Part shown: in pieces, positions 29,872-38,367 of the stretch
Layout of the letters: each line of letters begins with the position of its first letter
Position numbering within the stretch: position 1 is the first letter of the stretch
Assembly (NCBI RefSeq): GCF_002355595.1
Contig: NZ_AP017422.1
Location: 310,001 to 374,000 of the forward strand
Reading direction: 5' to 3'
DNA length: 64,000 bases
From: Filimonas lacunae
Lineage (GTDB): Bacteria; Bacteroidota; Bacteroidia; Chitinophagales; Chitinophagaceae
The notes under the pieces: model-generated
The model's database searches: none
Seen by the model: only the letters and a program-made list of their open reading frames with translations
Told to the model about the DNA's origin: nothing
Position numbers and translations under genes: made by a program

Positions 29872-31116
29872 ATGTCTAAAAAACGAATTTTACTCGTTGG
29901 CGGTAACTTTTATCCTGAAACCACCGGTATTGGTAAATACAATGGTGAAATGATAGACTGGCTTGCTGCCAAGGGTTTTGAATGCACCGTTATCACTACT
30001 TATCCCTACTACCCCCACTGGCAGGTTCAGCATCCTTATCATAAGCGCTGGTTCTGGTATAAAACAGAAATAAAAGAAGCGGTTACAGAAGGGGGCAATC
30101 ATATAAAAATATACCGCTGTCCACATTATGTACCCAAAACGCCTTCCGGGTTAAAGCGTATTATGCTGGATTTTTCATTCAGCATGTCGTGCTTTGTAAA
30201 GATTTTACAATTAATTCCTGCTAAAAAATTTGATGTTGTTATTACAGTAGTGCCTCCGTTTCACCTGGGACTACTGGCTGTATTATATAAGAAGATACGT
30301 AAGGCTAAGTTTTTTTATCATATACAGGATTTGCAGATCGAGGCTGCCCGCGACTTACAGATGATAAAGTCGGAAAAGGTGATTAAAACCTTATTTGGTC
30401 TGGAAAAGTATATCATTCAGCATGCTGATACTGTTAGTAGTATTTCTGATGGAATGATAGAAAAGATCAAAGCCAAGGCGGGCAAAGAAGTTACCTTTTT
30501 TCCTAACTGGGTGGATGTGAATGTGTTTCATCCATTGAATGATAAAGAGCAGTTGAAAGAGGAGTTTGGGTTTGCGCCCACCGATAAGATTGTTTTATAC
30601 TCCGGTGCCATTGGCGAAAAACAGGGATTAGAGGCAATTATACATACTGCTGATAAGCTAAGGGAAAAAAAGGATATTAAATTTCTTATTTGTGGTTCGG
30701 GACCTTATAAAGAAAAACTAAAAGCGATAGCTGAGGCTTTAAAACTGGGAAATGTGGTTTTTTATCCACTTCAGCCATTTGAAAAGTTCAATAAGTTTTT
30801 AAATATGGCCGATCTGCATCTGGTAATTCAAAAAGCTAAAGCCAGTGATTTGGTAATGCCTTCAAAACTAACAACCATTCTTGCTGTGGGGGGAGTAGCT
30901 GTAATTACGGCTAATCCGGGTTCTTCCTTGTACGATCTGGTGAAAAAATACGGCATTGGAATTCTGGTAGAAGCTGAGAATCAAGACTCCTTAACTAAGG
31001 GGATCGAGAATGCAATAATGAGTAGTAATTTAGATGTTGCAACTCATGCCCGGGCTTATGCAGAGAATAATTTGTCTATTGATAATGTTTTAAGCAGGTA
31101 TATAGGTGATGTATAA
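29872..31116 (+). CDS. WcaI-like GT4 glycosyltransferase
   Basis: 414 residues. The N terminus reads LLVGGNFYPETTGIGKYNGE then MIDWLAAKGFECTVITTYPY and YPHWQV, which corresponds closely to colanic-acid glycosyltransferase WcaI. The donor domain has IVLYSGAIGEKQGLEAIIHT and a degenerate E-x7-E region (ADLHLVIQKAKASDLVMPSK), in which the acidic residues are not obvious, as in other WcaI proteins. It probably adds a sugar during repeat-unit assembly. Confidence 0.87.
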   Translation: MSKKRILLVGGNFYPETTGIGKYNGEMIDWLAAKGFECTVITTYPYYPHWQVQHPYHKRWFWYKTEIKEAVTEGGNHIKIYRCPHYVPKTPSGLKRIMLDFSFSMSCFVKILQLIPAKKFDVVITVVPPFHLGLLAVLYKKIRKAKFFYHIQDLQIEAARDLQMIKSEKVIKTLFGLEKYIIQHADTVSSISDGMIEKIKAKAGKEVTFFPNWVDVNVFHPLNDKEQLKEEFGFAPTDKIVLYSGAIGEKQGLEAIIHTADKLREKKDIKFLICGSGPYKEKLKAIAEALKLGNVVFYPLQPFEKFNKFLNMADLHLVIQKAKASDLVMPSKLTTILAVGGVAVITANPGSSLYDLVKKYGIGILVEAENQDSLTKGIENAIMSSNLDVATHARAYAENNLSIDNVLSRYIGDV

Positions 31117-31124
31117 GGGTTTTG

Positions 31125-31155
31125 TTGTAAAAAATTAGATAAAAATGTAATTTTA
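31125..31155 (+). promoter_or_regulatory. Candidate promoter before the WcaJ-like gene
   Basis: TTG at 31125-31127, 20 nt, then TAATTTTA at 31148-31155, one base off the TAnnTTTG box. It lies in the 133-nt gap before the initiating transferase gene. Confidence 0.35.
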
Positions 31156-31249
31156 GCATGGCTTTTGTATTTCCCCTTATAAGAGATATTGCTACTGCCA
31201 TTTGAAAATGCTAAGAGTATGTTTAATATCCATTTAAAACCAGTATCTC

Positions 31250-32647
31250 ATGGGAACCCGTTTCCAGTATCTTTTAAGAGTAACGCTATTAACAAGCGAT
31301 TTCATCATTGTGAATGGATCGTGGCTTATATCTTATTTTATACTTCAAAATATTAATAATTCACTGGGAACACAGTACAGTCCCTTAAATCTATTTGCTT
31401 TTAATTTATGCTGGCTGCTGGCTGCGGGTTTATTAGGTTTATATCAGTATGTTACTTTAGCCAAGTTAGAAACAACTTTCCGTCAAACAGTTAAAACGAT
31501 ATTGGTACATATCTGTTTTTTTGCTGTGTTTTTGATGTATAGAGATCAGGCTGAGTTTTATAAAAGCTTTGTGCTGGTGAGCCTTATTTTGCAGAGTGTG
31601 TTTTTTACTATCAGTCGCTTTTTCCTTACGTTTGTAGTAGAGTTTATTATAGATAAAGCCAGATTACAGCAGAAAACGGCTATTATCGGATATAATGAAA
31701 TGGGTATGAAGCTGGCCAACTACTTTGAAGGCAAGCAAAAAATGTATTCATTTGAAGGCTTTTTTGATATAGATGATAGTGGAGGGTATGCAATTAACGA
31801 GGATGGAAGAATTGTTGGTGCCATTGATCAGTGTATCGATTTTGCTATTAAAAATGAGATCCGGGAAGTTTATTCCACACTATTGCCTGGGCAACACGAA
31901 AAGGTAACAGAGTTACTGGAAGTTGCTGAACGTAACTGTATCCGTGTAAAATTTGTAGGGGAATTTCAACCAGGTGCCTATGCTGCGCATCATGTGGAAT
32001 ACCTCGATACTTTACCCGTGATCAGCCTACGGGCAGAGCCGCTTCAGGATGTAAGCAGCCGTGTTAAGAAAAGATTTTTTGATATTTTTATCAGTTCAAT
32101 AGTAATTATACTCATTCTATCATGGCTTATTCCCATTCTGGCAATTCTTGTTAAATTAGAATCTAAGGGGGCAGCATTCTTTCGCCAGCTACGCTCAGGA
32201 AAAAATAATGAACCTTTCTGGTGTTATAAGTTCAGAAGCATGAGAGAAAATAAGGAAGGTGATTTGCTTCAGGCTTCTAAAGGAGATAAAAGAATTACTA
32301 AAATAGGTGCCTTTTTACGTAAAACAAGTCTTGATGAATTTCCACAGTTCTGGAATGTATTTATCGGCGATATGAGTATTGTTGGCCCGAGGCCGCACAT
32401 GTTAAAGCATACCGAACAATACAGTGCCATTATTAAAAAGTATATGGTGCGTCAGTTTCTGAAACCTGGCATTACCGGTTGGGCACAGGTAAATGGGTAT
32501 AGGGGGGAAACAAAAGATACAGAGCTGATGGAGAAAAGGGTGGAATATGATATCTGGTATATGGAAAACTGGTCGCTGATGCTGGATGTAAAAATTATAT
32601 TCATGACCGTGATAAATATTTTTAAGGGCGAAGAACAGGCTTACTGA
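31250..32647 (+). CDS. Undecaprenyl-phosphate sugar-1-phosphate transferase, WcaJ-like
   Basis: 465-residue polyisoprenyl-phosphate hexose-1-phosphate transferase that starts repeat-unit assembly by loading the first sugar phosphate (usually glucose) on undecaprenyl phosphate. Four membrane helices lie in the N-terminal part, then a Rossmann-like CoA-binding-type domain ([19 protein letters not shown]), another helix (about residues 280-305), and the conserved catalytic domain: [60 protein letters not shown] and SIVGPRPH. The DE pair in TSLDEFPQ is the probable catalytic acid pair. A strong terminator follows. Confidence 0.93.
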   Translation: MGTRFQYLLRVTLLTSDFIIVNGSWLISYFILQNINNSLGTQYSPLNLFAFNLCWLLAAGLLGLYQYVTLAKLETTFRQTVKTILVHICFFAVFLMYRDQAEFYKSFVLVSLILQSVFFTISRFFLTFVVEFIIDKARLQQKTAIIGYNEMGMKLANYFEGKQKMYSFEGFFDIDDSGGYAINEDGRIVGAIDQCIDFAIKNEIREVYSTLLPGQHEKVTELLEVAERNCIRVKFVGEFQPGAYAAHHVEYLDTLPVISLRAEPLQDVSSRVKKRFFDIFISSIVIILILSWLIPILAILVKLESKGAAFFRQLRSGKNNEPFWCYKFRSMRENKEGDLLQASKGDKRITKIGAFLRKTSLDEFPQFWNVFIGDMSIVGPRPHMLKHTEQYSAIIKKYMVRQFLKPGITGWAQVNGYRGETKDTELMEKRVEYDIWYMENWSLMLDVKIIFMTVINIFKGEEQAY

Positions 32648-32673
32648 TTCTCCTGCATTCCTGATATTCTTCT

Positions 32674-32709
32674 AACTGCGTCCATTGAATGCGAGGGTGC
32701 AGTTTTTTT
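32674..32709 (+). terminator. Intrinsic terminator after the WcaJ-like gene
   Basis: The arms AACTGCGTCC and GGGTGCAGTT form a 10-bp stem with two wobble pairs and a loop of about 11 nt, followed by seven Ts. Confidence 0.75.
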
Positions 32710-32812
32710 ATACTTTCCGCTAATTTATTTATTGATATTCTTAACGTATGCAGTGCAAATGTGATAATAGCATGGCAGCCTGTATTTATATAAACTAAAA
32801 GAGACTCAAGTA

Positions 32813-34114
32813 ATGAAACTGACAGTAGTTGGTACTGGTTATGTAGGTTTAGTAACAGGTACCTGTTTCGCTGAAACCGGAAATTATGTAACATGCGTAG
32901 ATATAGACGCGAACAAAGTTGCAAAGCTTTCCGGCGGGGAAATCACAATTTTTGAACCCGGACTGGAAGTATTATTTGCCCGTAACCTTAAAGAAGGGCG
33001 TTTAACGTTTACAACAGATCTGGCGGCGGGTTTGGCTGATGCTGAAGTGGTATTTCTGGCATTGCCTACACCGCCCGGAGAAGATGGAAGTGCCGATTTA
33101 AGCTATATTCTGGGCGTATCTGACCAGATTGGTAAATTGCTGAAAGATTATAAAGTTATTATTGATAAAAGCACGGTACCGGTAGGAACTGCCGGAAAGG
33201 TGCATGCTGCCATTGCTAAAAATTATTCGGGCGATTTTGATGTTGTAAGTAACCCGGAGTTTTTACGTGAAGGTGTAGCTGTGGATGATTTTATGAAGCC
33301 TGACCGTGTAGTAATTGGTACTACTTCTGAAAGAGCGCAAAAACTGATGAAAGATTTGTATGCGCCTTTTGTTCGCCAGGGAAATCCTATCATCTTTATG
33401 GATGAGAAAAGCGCTGAATTAACCAAGTATGCGGCTAACTCTTTTCTGGCTACCAAAATTTCATTTATGAATGAGATTGCCCGGCTTTGTGAAAAACTGG
33501 GAGCTGATGTTGATATGGTACGCAAAGGTATTGGAACAGATGAGCGTATTGGAAAGCGTTTTCTGTTTCCTGGTATTGGTTACGGTGGCAGCTGTTTTCC
33601 TAAAGATGTAAAAGCGTTGATTAAATCGTCTACCGAAGTAGCCTACGATTTTAAAATACTGAATGCGGTAGAAGAAGTGAATGAATTGCAGAAGCTGCAC
33701 CTGGTGAGCCAGATTAAAGCATATTATAACGACTCGCTGAAGGGTAAACACTTTGCGTTGTGGGGGCTTGCTTTTAAACCTAATACGGATGACATTCGTG
33801 AAGCGCCGGCTTTATATATTATTGATGCATTGCTGGCAGCAGGTGCTACTGTAACTGCTTTTGATCCGGAAGCCATGAAAAATGTAAAACGTTTATTGGG
33901 CGACAGTATTGCTTTTGCAGAAGATCCATACAGTGCTTTGCAAAATGCAGACGCGTTGATTATTGCTACAGAGTGGAACGAATTCAGAACACCCGTGTTT
34001 GAACAAATTGCTTCTCTACTGAAAACGAAGACGATTTTTGATGGTCGTAACCTGTTTGAAGTAGAACAGGTGAGAGGGCTGGGATTCCATTATCAAAGTA
34101 TTGGTCGTCCGTAA
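32813..34114 (+). CDS. ugd: UDP-glucose 6-dehydrogenase
   Basis: Oxidises UDP-glucose to UDP-glucuronate in two NAD-dependent steps, giving an acidic sugar donor. NAD loop VVGTGYVGLVTGTCFAE at the N terminus; catalytic cysteine C261 in GYGGSCFPKD; lysine and asparagine of the conserved TKYAANSFLATKISFMNEIA segment present; the C-terminal domain has LWGLAFKPNTDDIREAPA. 433 residues, the normal size. It stands alone between two terminators, next to the exopolysaccharide genes, so glucuronic acid is a likely component of the polymer. Confidence 0.95.
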   Translation: MKLTVVGTGYVGLVTGTCFAETGNYVTCVDIDANKVAKLSGGEITIFEPGLEVLFARNLKEGRLTFTTDLAAGLADAEVVFLALPTPPGEDGSADLSYILGVSDQIGKLLKDYKVIIDKSTVPVGTAGKVHAAIAKNYSGDFDVVSNPEFLREGVAVDDFMKPDRVVIGTTSERAQKLMKDLYAPFVRQGNPIIFMDEKSAELTKYAANSFLATKISFMNEIARLCEKLGADVDMVRKGIGTDERIGKRFLFPGIGYGGSCFPKDVKALIKSSTEVAYDFKILNAVEEVNELQKLHLVSQIKAYYNDSLKGKHFALWGLAFKPNTDDIREAPALYIIDALLAAGATVTAFDPEAMKNVKRLLGDSIAFAEDPYSALQNADALIIATEWNEFRTPVFEQIASLLKTKTIFDGRNLFEVEQVRGLGFHYQSIGRP

Positions 34115-34159
34115 TTGATAAGGCTCGTTTTCCTGTTTACTACCATACCATCTTAGTTG

Positions 34160-34192
34160 AAAAATGCATATTACCTGTAATGTGCATTTTTT
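34160..34192 (+). terminator. Intrinsic terminator after ugd
   Basis: AAAAATGCATATTAC pairs with GTAATGTGCATTTTT (one T-G wobble), leaving a tiny loop, and the T run continues after the stem. Confidence 0.8.
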
Positions 34193-34212
34193 ACTTTAAT
34201 CCCATTTGAATA

Positions 34213-35217
34213 ATGAAGAAGTTACATATCCTTGAATCTTTAAGAGGAGCCGCCAGTATTTACGTTGCAATAGGACACTGGATACTTAGTTCGGCCAGTC
34301 TTTCGGGTTTGCTACGCCTGCCATTCAGGTTTGGGCAGGAAGCGGTTATTATTTTTTTTATATTATCGGGGCTGGTGATATTTTACTCATATGAAAAGGG
34401 GAGTGATAAAACATTGCGAACCTATTTTGTTAAAAGAGCAAGACGAATTTACTTCCCGTTAATTTGCGCCTTGCTGGTATCTGTGATTTTTGTGAGCCAT
34501 ACTTTTTCTGTAAAAGAGCTCATTGGTAATCTGTTAATGCTACAGGATTTTGAAACGGGAAAGCCCGGAAATATAGTGAACTCTTTTTTAGGAAATGCAC
34601 CGCTTTGGTCGCTTTCTTATGAATGGATGTTTTACCTGTTGTTTCCTTTTGTTTACCCGGTGATAAAAGATAAACCTTCCAGAATACATGTTATTGGCTT
34701 ATTCAGTGTTGTGAACATGGTGATCTATATCCTCTTCCCTAATCATATTTTCCTGGTGCTCTCTTACTTTCTGATATGGTGGGGCGGACTGGAAGTGGGG
34801 GAATATTTCCTGGGCGACAGAAAGAAAAGCAGGCCAGACTTATTGGTAAAGTACCTGTTACTGATTATAGGGATATTAATGGTGAAAACTGCTATTTTCT
34901 ATACCGGCAATCATAATGTGCAGGTAGGTATATACCCTTACCTGGTACTGCGGCATTTTGGCTTTGCCTTACTTTGCCTGGCAGGTATCATATATCTTAC
35001 CAATATCACCAAAGCGTTGGTAAACGTGATAAAGCCTTTTTATCTGATAGCACCTATCTCTTATGGAATTTATGTGCTGCATTATCCCATTTGGGTGCAG
35101 TCCCATTTTGAAATGAACCCGGTTTTGGAAATTGTTACCAAAATAGCCCTGGTGGCAGGATTGGCGTATATCATTGAGATGAAGTTGCAGCCATTGGTCA
35201 ATAAACTGTTTAAATAG
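34213..35217 (+). CDS. Acyltransferase-3 family membrane protein (4 of 4)
   Basis: 334 residues, polytopic. HILESLRGAASIYVAIGHWI has the family R and H; AVIIFFILSGLVIFYSYE, RARRIYFPLICALL and APLWSLSYEWMFYLLFPF follow. It comes after the ugd terminator, at the downstream border of the exopolysaccharide locus, so it may acylate the polymer or act elsewhere. It is the last gene that plausibly belongs to the locus. Confidence 0.83.
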   Translation: MKKLHILESLRGAASIYVAIGHWILSSASLSGLLRLPFRFGQEAVIIFFILSGLVIFYSYEKGSDKTLRTYFVKRARRIYFPLICALLVSVIFVSHTFSVKELIGNLLMLQDFETGKPGNIVNSFLGNAPLWSLSYEWMFYLLFPFVYPVIKDKPSRIHVIGLFSVVNMVIYILFPNHIFLVLSYFLIWWGGLEVGEYFLGDRKKSRPDLLVKYLLLIIGILMVKTAIFYTGNHNVQVGIYPYLVLRHFGFALLCLAGIIYLTNITKALVNVIKPFYLIAPISYGIYVLHYPIWVQSHFEMNPVLEIVTKIALVAGLAYIIEMKLQPLVNKLFK

Positions 35218-35260
35218 GCTATTTAAAGGGCTTTTTAGGGAGAATGGCAGGAGAATTATG

Positions 35261-35290
35261 TTTGTTCATCGTTTTTTAGCATGTAATTTG
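35261..35290 (+). promoter_or_regulatory. Candidate promoter of the small lipoprotein gene
   Basis: TTTG at 35261-35264, 19 nt, then TAATTTG at 35284-35290 (one base shorter than the TAnnTTTG consensus), 28 nt before the start codon. TATGTTTG, which overlaps the upstream box, is an alternative -7 element. Confidence 0.4.
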
Positions 35291-35318
35291 CATTAAAGCA
35301 CACAATTAAACTTGGATT

Positions 35319-35741
35319 ATGAAGAAGCTATTTATTCTACCCTTACTGGCCCTTTTGGTCTTTTTTTCCAGCTGTAAAAAAGAGTATATCACACAGGTAA
35401 CTCCCAGTAAAACTATTTATCAGGACATAAAAATCACTGACTGGGTTTATGACGCCACTGATAAAACCTACTACACCAAAAACATTGACCTTACCAACGA
35501 TATCAATACGGTGGAGTATGCTGACGGTGCTATTTCGGTAGCAGTGGATTTTAATGGCGCCACTCATAATTACGAAGCTTTACCACAGGTGTATAATGGC
35601 TACTCGTACACGTATTTCTATTATAATGGTATTTTAAAGCTTGGTGTGGGAGATGCTTACAATCAATCCATACCAGGTTTGCCTTTTTCAGGCACTATTA
35701 CCGCAAAAATTACGCTTATTCCGGCTACTTACGTACCATAA
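35319..35741 (+). CDS. Small lipoprotein of unknown function
   Basis: 140 residues. The signal peptide MKKLFILPLLALLVFFSSC ends in a lipobox with the lipidated cysteine at residue 19, followed by KKEY. The mature part is strand-rich with many tyrosines (YSYTYFYYNG) and looks like a single beta-sandwich domain. No family recognised. It is a single-gene unit, with its own candidate promoter and a perfect palindromic terminator. Confidence 0.75.
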   Translation: MKKLFILPLLALLVFFSSCKKEYITQVTPSKTIYQDIKITDWVYDATDKTYYTKNIDLTNDINTVEYADGAISVAVDFNGATHNYEALPQVYNGYSYTYFYYNGILKLGVGDAYNQSIPGLPFSGTITAKITLIPATYVP

Positions 35742-35747
35742 GTGAAA

Positions 35748-35799
35748 CATATAAACAGAAAAGCCGGTTCAACGTTGAACCGGCTTTTCTGTTTATATG
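35748..35799. terminator. Perfect 52-bp palindrome, bidirectional terminator
   Basis: Two 26-bp arms (starting CATATAAACAGAAAAGCCGG) are exact inverted copies with no spacer, the centre being AACGTT. Each arm has AAAAG before the GC-rich part, so TTTT follows on both strands. It lies between the converging lipoprotein and PAP2-like genes. Confidence 0.85.
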
Positions 35800-35804
35800 C
35801 TATT

Positions 35805-36461
35805 TTAAAATGTCCCTTCTCTTAACGCCAGCTTTTTACCCATTTTAAAACACCACCAGGTAAACACGGGGGCTGCCAGTACATCACAGGTGTAGTGTAC
35901 ATGTTGTATCAGCACCAGGCAACCCATTAATATGCTTACTGCAAGGGCTATACGTTTATCCCATTTCTTATCCAGGCATAAAAATAGCAGGAACATGGTA
36001 GAAGTATGTCCGCTGAAAAAAAGGTCTTTGGTAATATACTTCTTGCCATAGCAGAGATTGCTGAGCGGGTCGGCCAACTCTATCAAACCATGTGGCGGAT
36101 TTAAAGGCACCAGTGATATGGTTACTATGCGCATGATGCACAGTATTAAGTAACAATAACAAAACGTAAGAAGCAGGGCAGGCGTTTGTATAATACGAAC
36201 CACAAACAAAAAGAACATACCCCACAGCAATATAAAAATAGGTACAGATACATTGGTTGGAGGAACATACTGCAACACAATATCGTGCAATACTATGCCT
36301 TCCCGTTTTTCGATCAGCTGAAAGAAATGAGGAAAAATGAACAGTATCAGCACGACAGCCAATATGCCAGTAACCATCCTTTTCATAAAAAGCAGTTCCT
36401 GTATGGCACATTTCCAGCCTGCCGGTGCAAGTGCTATCGGTGGTTTGCTACTTGGGGGCAT
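35805..36461 (-). CDS. PAP2_C/sphingomyelin-synthase-like membrane phosphatase or transferase
   Basis: 218 residues with about five to six hydrophobic helices. The motif pair DLFFSGHTSTMFLL and HVHYTCDVLAAPVF matches the PAP2_C group that includes sphingomyelin/inositol-phosphorylceramide synthases: the two histidines and aspartate (SGHT...HYTxD) form the catalytic triad. Bacteroidota make sphingolipids, so lipid headgroup transfer or removal is possible, but substrate cannot be told from sequence. The start may instead be the methionine at 36386 (MKRMVTG), which would drop a 25-residue hydrophilic leader. Confidence 0.75.
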   Translation of the reverse strand: MPPSSKPPIALAPAGWKCAIQELLFMKRMVTGILAVVLILFIFPHFFQLIEKREGIVLHDIVLQYVPPTNVSVPIFILLWGMFFLFVVRIIQTPALLLTFCYCYLILCIMRIVTISLVPLNPPHGLIELADPLSNLCYGKKYITKDLFFSGHTSTMFLLFLCLDKKWDKRIALAVSILMGCLVLIQHVHYTCDVLAAPVFTWWCFKMGKKLALREGTF

Positions 36462-36520
36462 TCAGTGAAGTTCGGATAAAACCCGGTAGTTTATGATGAG
36501 TTAAGTATATTTTAAGAATC

Positions 36521-37144
36521 TTATCGCGCTACGTGCAGCAGGTATTTGTCTTCAAAACCTTCCTCCGGAAAAATATCTCTTACAGGGATCATCCTGGGGC
36601 GGGCATTGCTTTCAGATATTTCCTGGGCCAGGTCGCCGCCTTTTAAGCATATTAAACCGTTGGCCAGCTCCTGCGTCCCCCCTTTCTTTAACAATGGGTT
36701 ACTCCATTGCAGCAGGTCTTTTAAAGGAGCTACCGCACGGGAAACGGCAAAGTCAAACTTGCGGCCTTTAATTTCTTCAGCACGGGTATGTTGTACGGTA
36801 ACGTTGGTTAAGCCAGCGCCTTCTGCTACCGCTTGTACTACCTTCAGTTTTTTGGCAATACTATCTACCAGGTGAAACTGTACTTCGGGAAAGAAAATAG
36901 CCAGAGGGATGCCCGGAAAACCGCCACCTGTGCCTATGTCTATAATCTGAGAGCCTGGCCGGAAATCTATCACCGCTGCAATGGTCAATGAGTGCAGCAC
37001 ATGCTTCAGATACAGACTATCAATGTCTTTGCGGGAAATCACATTTATTTTCTCATTCCACTCTGTATATAACTCTTTCAATGCAGTCAGCTGTTCCAAC
37101 TGCTTCTCCGTAAACTCTGTAAAATATTTTAAAACTACCTCCAT
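36521..37144 (-). CDS. rsmG: 16S rRNA (guanine-527 N7) methyltransferase
   Basis: SAM-dependent methyltransferase that modifies G527 of 16S rRNA; loss gives low-level streptomycin resistance in other bacteria. SAM-binding loop IIDIGTGGGFPGIPLA, then VDSIAKKLKVVQAVAEGAGL and FDFAVSRAVAPLKDLLQW, are all typical; WNEKINVISRKD and LYLKHVLHSL near the N terminus are also signature. Start: AAGGAGG lies 9 nt before the ATG at 37144, while an ATG three codons further up abuts it, so 37144 is preferred. 207 residues. Confidence 0.95.
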   Translation of the reverse strand: MEVVLKYFTEFTEKQLEQLTALKELYTEWNEKINVISRKDIDSLYLKHVLHSLTIAAVIDFRPGSQIIDIGTGGGFPGIPLAIFFPEVQFHLVDSIAKKLKVVQAVAEGAGLTNVTVQHTRAEEIKGRKFDFAVSRAVAPLKDLLQWSNPLLKKGGTQELANGLICLKGGDLAQEISESNARPRMIPVRDIFPEEGFEDKYLLHVAR

Positions 37145-37186
37145 GGTAAACATCCTCCTTTTTAGTAAACACTCAATTTGTTGTTA

Positions 37187-38308
37187 TTAATTCCAATGTT
37201 GCTTAGGCTTTTTCCATAAAGCGGGCACAAACAGGAAATAGTATACAAACATCCAGATATCGAACAACAGGAACATGGGCCACAGATCCACCTCCTGCAA
37301 TTTCTTCATGCTCTTGTACCAGATAAACGATTGTAACAGTAAACGCACGCCGTATACCGATAAAGCTATCCACCAGTTATAAAACAACGCTACTATCAGC
37401 AAGGGATATAGCATAGCGTGTGTTAAAGAATACAATCCCAATAAAAACTTATGCTTGGGTTTATAATAACGCGCTGCTGAATAATGCCTGTTTTTTTGAC
37501 GCCACCATTCTTTCCAGGTTTTCTTGGGGCTGCTAAGGGTGTAGGTTTCGGGGTCTATTACAATTGCTGTATTCTTTTTGTTGGCCACCATGTTAATAAA
37601 CAGGTCATCATCGCCACCAGGAATCTGGTTAATAGATGAAAAGCCTTTGTTATTAAAGAATAATGCTTTTTTATAAGAGAGGTTGCGACCCACGCCCATA
37701 TAAGGAAGGCCGGCCAGTGCAAATGAAAAGTACTGTAAGGCTGAATGGAAGGTTTCAAAGCGGATCAGCTTATTTAAGATACCCGGCATTTTATGATAAG
37801 CGCCGTAACCCAGCACAATATCAATGCCTGGTTGATAAGCATCCTGCATTTTCTGCAGCCAGAATTCGCTGGCCGGCATACAATCCGCATCGGTTAACAA
37901 CACTATTTCGTAGCGTGCTGTTTTAATGCCCATAGATAACGGGAATTTTTTACCTGGTATGAGTTTGGCTTCCTGTGACAGTTGCACAGGAATCAGGTTT
38001 TTGAATGATTTTTTGAATTCGTCCAGTAAGTATTTTGATTCGTCTTTGGAATTGTCGTTTACCACAATAATCTCGTGGCTGGTGCGGTAGCCCTGTACCA
38101 GGATGCCCGGCAGGTTTTTAGCCAGGTTGTGCGCTTCGTCACGGGCGCAAATGATGATAGAAACAGGATATTCCTGGGTTTCAGCCTTTTGTGAAGGTTT
38201 GTAGGCAGCTAGTCTTCTAAAGAAAAACAGGTAATAAAACACCTGCACCGCCACTATTGTACAAAATAGCGCAAATAGCGACAGCAGAACCGAAGGCAAT
38301 ATATTCAT
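37187..38308 (-). CDS. Membrane-anchored GT2 glycosyltransferase
   Basis: 373 residues. An N-terminal membrane helix (about 5-30), then a GT-A domain: VSIIICARDEAHNLAKNLPG, HEIIVVNDNSKDES, IVLLTDADCMPAS with the DxD motif, PGGDDDLFINMVA, and a Q/RxxRW-like stretch WWRQKNRHYSAARYY. Two or three C-terminal helices follow. The layout resembles processive-type family 2 enzymes, but the target glycan is unknown. It is oriented with rsmG (42 nt apart) and is divergent from tgt. Confidence 0.87.
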   Translation of the reverse strand: MNILPSVLLSLFALFCTIVAVQVFYYLFFFRRLAAYKPSQKAETQEYPVSIIICARDEAHNLAKNLPGILVQGYRTSHEIIVVNDNSKDESKYLLDEFKKSFKNLIPVQLSQEAKLIPGKKFPLSMGIKTARYEIVLLTDADCMPASEFWLQKMQDAYQPGIDIVLGYGAYHKMPGILNKLIRFETFHSALQYFSFALAGLPYMGVGRNLSYKKALFFNNKGFSSINQIPGGDDDLFINMVANKKNTAIVIDPETYTLSSPKKTWKEWWRQKNRHYSAARYYKPKHKFLLGLYSLTHAMLYPLLIVALFYNWWIALSVYGVRLLLQSFIWYKSMKKLQEVDLWPMFLLFDIWMFVYYFLFVPALWKKPKQHWN

Positions 38309-38367
38309 CCGGCAAAAATAGTTGTTAGGTTGAATAGTTGAGGGGGTTGTTAGTACTTTTGCCGGCT

